Assembly: GCA_019056435.1 (NCBI GenBank)
Contig: CP077641.1
Location: 1,674,001 to 1,738,000 of the forward strand
From: Stutzerimonas stutzeri
GTDB taxonomy: Bacteria > Pseudomonadota > Gammaproteobacteria > Pseudomonadales > Pseudomonadaceae
Reading direction: 5' to 3'
Length of the DNA: 64,000 bases
The stretch's first letter is position 1, and the number at the start of each line of letters is the position of its first letter. A model generated the notes under the pieces. That model saw nothing but the letters and a program-made list of their open reading frames with translations, did no database searches and was not told the DNA's origin. Positions 61,374 through 64,000 of this stretch are shown one piece after another. The translations under genes and the position numbers were made by a program.

Positions 61374-62494
61374 TGCAGTTGGCCTTTGTGCTGTACAAAT
61401 ACTTTCCCTTTGGCGGACTGCAGCGCGACTTCATGCGCATCGCCCTGGAATGCCAGCGGCGCGGTCATGCCATTCGCGTTTACGCGATGATCTGGGAAGG
61501 CGAGAAGCCAAAGGGCTTCGAGGTGCTGATCGCGCCGGTCAAGGCGCTGTTCAACCACACCCGCAACGAGCGTTTTACCGCCTGGGTCGAGGCCGATCTG
61601 GCCAAGCGCCCGGTTGATCGGGTGATCGGCTTCAACAAGATGCCGGGGCTGGACGTGTATTACGCGGCCGACCCCTGTTTCGAGGACAAGGCGCAAACCC
61701 TGCGCAACCCGGTCTACCGGCGGTGGGGCCGCTACAAGCATTTCGCCGAGTACGAGCGCGCGGTGTTCGACCCGCGTTCCAACACCGAGATCCTGATGAT
61801 CTCCGAGGTGCAGCAGCCGTTGTTCGTCAAGCACTACGCGACGCCTGCCGAGCGCTTTCATCTGTTGCCGCCCGGCATCGCCCAGGACCGGCGCGCACCG
61901 CCCAACGCGGGTGAGATTCGCCAGGCGTTCCGTGATGAATTCGAGTTGGGCAGCGACGAACTGCTGGTCGTGCAGATCGGCTCGGGCTTCAAGACCAAGG
62001 GCGTCGACCGCAGCCTCAAGGCTATGGCCTCGCTGCCGCGCGAACTGAAGCGGCGCAGCCGCCTGTTCGTCATCGGTCAGGACGATCCCAAGCCGTTCCA
62101 GCTGCAGGCCCGTGCCCTGGGGGTTGCCAGCCAGGTCGAGTTTCTCAAGGGGCGTAGCGACATCCCGCGCTTCCTGCTTGGCGCGGATTTGCTGATCCAT
62201 CCGGCCTATAACGAGAACACCGGGACCGTGCTGTTGGAGGCGCTGGTCGCGGGTCTTCCCGTCTTGGTAACCGATGTGTGCGGTTACGCCCACTACATCG
62301 CTGATGCCGACGCCGGCCGCGTGGTGTCGAGTCCTTTCGAACAGTCCCGCCTCGATCGTGCGTTTGCCGACATGCTTGCCGATGATGTGCAGCGCAGCCG
62401 CTGGGCGCGCAATGCCCTGGCTTATGCTGATACCGCCGATCTGTACAGCATGCCCGAGCGTGCGGCGGACGTGATCCTGGCGGAGCGAGCATGA
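61373..62494 (+). CDS. waaG: LPS core glucosyltransferase I WaaG
   Basis: GT4 enzyme adding the first hexose to the heptose core at the inner membrane's cytoplasmic face. 373 residues, intact. MQLAFVLYKYFPFGGLQRDF is the diagnostic N-terminus; VVQIGSGFKTKGVDRSLKAM begins the second Rossmann domain; the E-x7-E nucleotide-sugar motif is ENTGTVLLEALVAGLPVLVT. Overlaps waaC (TGATG) and waaP (ATGA). In Pseudomonas the first hexose is galactosamine-linked, so donor specificity may differ from the enteric enzyme. Confidence 0.94.
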   Translation: MQLAFVLYKYFPFGGLQRDFMRIALECQRRGHAIRVYAMIWEGEKPKGFEVLIAPVKALFNHTRNERFTAWVEADLAKRPVDRVIGFNKMPGLDVYYAADPCFEDKAQTLRNPVYRRWGRYKHFAEYERAVFDPRSNTEILMISEVQQPLFVKHYATPAERFHLLPPGIAQDRRAPPNAGEIRQAFRDEFELGSDELLVVQIGSGFKTKGVDRSLKAMASLPRELKRRSRLFVIGQDDPKPFQLQARALGVASQVEFLKGRSDIPRFLLGADLLIHPAYNENTGTVLLEALVAGLPVLVTDVCGYAHYIADADAGRVVSSPFEQSRLDRAFADMLADDVQRSRWARNALAYADTADLYSMPERAADVILAERA

Positions 62495-63308
62495 AGTTGA
62501 TCCTTGCCGAACCCTTCAGGACGCTCTGGGCTGACCGCGACCCGTTCGAGGCGGTGGAACAGCTGGAGGGTCAGGTCTACCGTGAACTCGAAGGCCGGCG
62601 CACGCTGCGCACCGAAGTCGATGGGCGCGGCTATTTTGTCAAGATTCATCGCGGCATCGGCTGGGGCGAAATCTTCAAGAATCTGACCACCGCGAAGCGG
62701 CCGGTGCTGGCGCGGGGCAGGAGTGGCACGCATTGGAGCGCCTGCATCAGGTCGGCGTGCCCACCATGACCGCCGTCGCGTACGGCGAGCGCGGCAGCAA
62801 CCCAGCCAGGCAGCATTCATTCATCATTACCGAGGAGCTGGCGCCGACGGTCAGTCTCGAGGATTATTCGGCCGACTGGTTGCAGTCCCCGCCGGATCCG
62901 GTGCTCAAGCGTGCACTGATCGCCGAAGTCGCGCGGATGACCGGAACCATGCACCGAGCCGGCGTCAATCACCGTGATTGCTACATCTGCCATTTCCTGC
63001 TGCACACCGACAGACCAGTGACGGTCAATGATCTGCGCCTGTCGCTGATCGACCTGCACCGTGCTCAGACTCGGGCCAAGACGCCGCGCCGCTGGCGTGA
63101 CAAGGACCTGGCGGGGCTCTATTTCTCGGCGCTGGGCATCGGATTGACCGAGCGTGACAAGTTGCGCTTTCTGAGAGCCTACTTCCAGCGGCCGTTGCGC
63201 GAGATCCTGCGTGACGAGGCCGAATTACTTCGCTGGCTGGCGCAGCGGGCCGCGCGCCTGAGCGCACGCTACGTCCGTAAATACGCTCCGGGTGCCGGCA
63301 ATGAGTGA
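62491..63308 (+). CDS. waaP: LPS core heptose I kinase WaaP (apparent frameshift)
   Basis: Phosphorylates heptose I; essential in P. aeruginosa. 272 residues with one G restored at 62709-62710 (TTAKRPVL then GAGQEWHALERLHQVGVPTM). N-lobe TEVDGRGYFVKIHRGIGWGE with the ATP lysine; HSFIITEELAPTVSLEDYSA; catalytic MHRAGVNHRDCYICHFLL with the kinase HRD; the metal-site region DLRLSLIDLHRAQTRAKTPR. Start overlaps waaG, stop overlaps the next kinase by 8 bases. The break lies in the N-lobe and would destroy an essential enzyme, so it is probably artefactual. Confidence 0.94.
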
Positions 63309-64000
63309 ATGGCAGGTCGCGCCGGGCATCGCCCCGGAGGCCGCCGATGCCTTCGCCAGCCTGGAACGGGTCTTCGCTCTGCAGGGCGAGCGGATCGCCA
63401 GCGATCCGCTATCGAACGTCACTCGGGTAACGATTGGAGACCGACGCTACTACGTGAAACGGTACAGCGCGGCCGGCAAGGGTTTACGGCGCCTGTTCGG
63501 CCGCCCTCGGGTCAAGGCTGAATGGCAGAACCTGCGCCTGTTCAGCCGCCTTGGAATTCCGATAGCACCTATCGTTGCCTGGGGGCTGGAGCGGCAGTTC
63601 GGTGTATTTCGACGAGGTGCGCTGATCACGCTGGAAATCCCCAATACGCTGGATATGGCAGCCATGGCGCTGACCGGGGACCGCCGGCTCGCTGATCCGG
63701 CGTGGGTGGATCGCATCAGTCGGCAAGTCGCCCGCGCGACCCGGCTGCTGCACGATCACAGGTTCGCGCACAACGATCTCAAGTGGCGCAATCTTCTCGT
63801 CGACGAGGACGACCAGCTGTATCTGATCGACTGCCCGAGCGGTGATTTCTGGTGGGGCCCTTTCCTGCGGTATCGGGTGATCAAGGACCTCGCCTGCCTG
63901 GACAAGGTCGCCAAGAGTCAGCTGTCTCGCAGTCAGCGTCTGCGGTTCTTTCTCTACTACCAGCAACGCCATCGCCTCGTCCCGGAGGATCGGGCGATGA
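63301..64000 (+). CDS. LPS core kinase, InaA/WapP-like, 3' partial
   Basis: Second lipopolysaccharide kinase-family protein, running off the right edge. It opens MSEWQVAPGIAPEAADAFAS, overlapping waaP by 8 bases. N-lobe RVTIGDRRYYVKRYSAAGKG with the ATP lysine; EWQNLRLFSRLGIPIAPIVA; catalytic loop FAHNDLKWRNLLVDEDDQLY with LIDCPSGDFWWGPFLRYRVI. In PAO1 the gene after waaP (PA5008) encodes a kinase of this kind, named WapP as I recall. The Asp of the usual DFG-like metal site is kept (LIDC). 233 codons are visible with no break. Confidence 0.85.
   Translation, partial: MSEWQVAPGIAPEAADAFASLERVFALQGERIASDPLSNVTRVTIGDRRYYVKRYSAAGKGLRRLFGRPRVKAEWQNLRLFSRLGIPIAPIVAWGLERQFGVFRRGALITLEIPNTLDMAAMALTGDRRLADPAWVDRISRQVARATRLLHDHRFAHNDLKWRNLLVDEDDQLYLIDCPSGDFWWGPFLRYRVIKDLACLDKVAKSQLSRSQRLRFFLYYQQRHRLVPEDRAM

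Noticed and set aside
52426..62800. aceE, ilvE, waaF, waaC and waaP as true pseudogenes
   Set aside because: Each is broken by one missing base in a homopolymer, with perfect continuation; simultaneous loss of these functions is not credible.

Overview
This is a GC-rich gammaproteobacterial chromosome segment. Gene content and order (bioBFHCD with comF upstream, glnE/aceE/aceF, dipA-msrA, and the waaF-waaC-waaG-waaP core-LPS operon) point to the Pseudomonas/Stutzerimonas group. The carotenoid cluster and the mosaic gene order suggest a yellow-pigmented Stutzerimonas-like strain. The species is an inference. No tRNA, rRNA, CRISPR array or intact insertion sequence was seen.

Layout. (1) 1-1573: end of a response-regulator/histidine-kinase gene and a HAD phosphatase. 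(2) 1574-10765: an orphan type VI secretion island on the minus strand, read hcp, vgrG, DUF4123 adaptor, VasX-like effector, membrane immunity candidate, then a truncated second copy of the immunity gene and a decayed ABC-ATPase remnant. A sigma54-like promoter precedes hcp. (3) 10983-19649: selO, mscK, a K+/H+ antiporter and an acyl-CoA dehydrogenase. (4) 19768-27258: a complete zeaxanthin-glucoside pathway, with crtE divergent from idi(type II)-crtX-crtY-crtI-crtB and crtZ convergent at the end. (5) 27343-31398: flavin oxidoreductase, rlmJ, srkA, comF. (6) 31390-36014: bioBFHCD behind a BirA-type operator. (7) 36004-38352: alcohol dehydrogenase, SRPBCC protein and an 84-aa protein. (8) 38486-45845: three paralogous FadE-type dehydrogenases with a diguanylate cyclase between the first two; a PsrA-type operator precedes the first. 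(9) 45846-46176: a GacA-box-controlled Rsm-family small RNA. (10) 46292-55070: msrA, the c-di-GMP phosphodiesterase dipA, a secreted hypothetical, aceF and aceE. (11) 55347-64000: glnE, ilvE and the LPS inner-core genes waaF, waaC, waaG, waaP and a further LPS kinase.

A striking property is the density of single-base frame breaks: more than twenty, nearly all one base missing from a short homopolymer, and many in genes that should be essential or highly conserved (aceE, ilvE, waaF, waaC, waaP, bioF, bioD). In each case the reading frame resumes with perfect family similarity. This is best explained by uncorrected homopolymer undercalling in a long-read assembly, so I annotate these as single CDSs with an apparent frameshift. 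Lesions that look real are the alcohol dehydrogenase (about 16 codons lost), the ABC-ATPase remnant and the duplicated immunity fragment.

Functionally the window couples central metabolism (pyruvate dehydrogenase, GlnE, biotin, beta-oxidation), Gac/Rsm and c-di-GMP control of lifestyle, envelope building (LPS core, MscK), photoprotective pigment and interbacterial antagonism.
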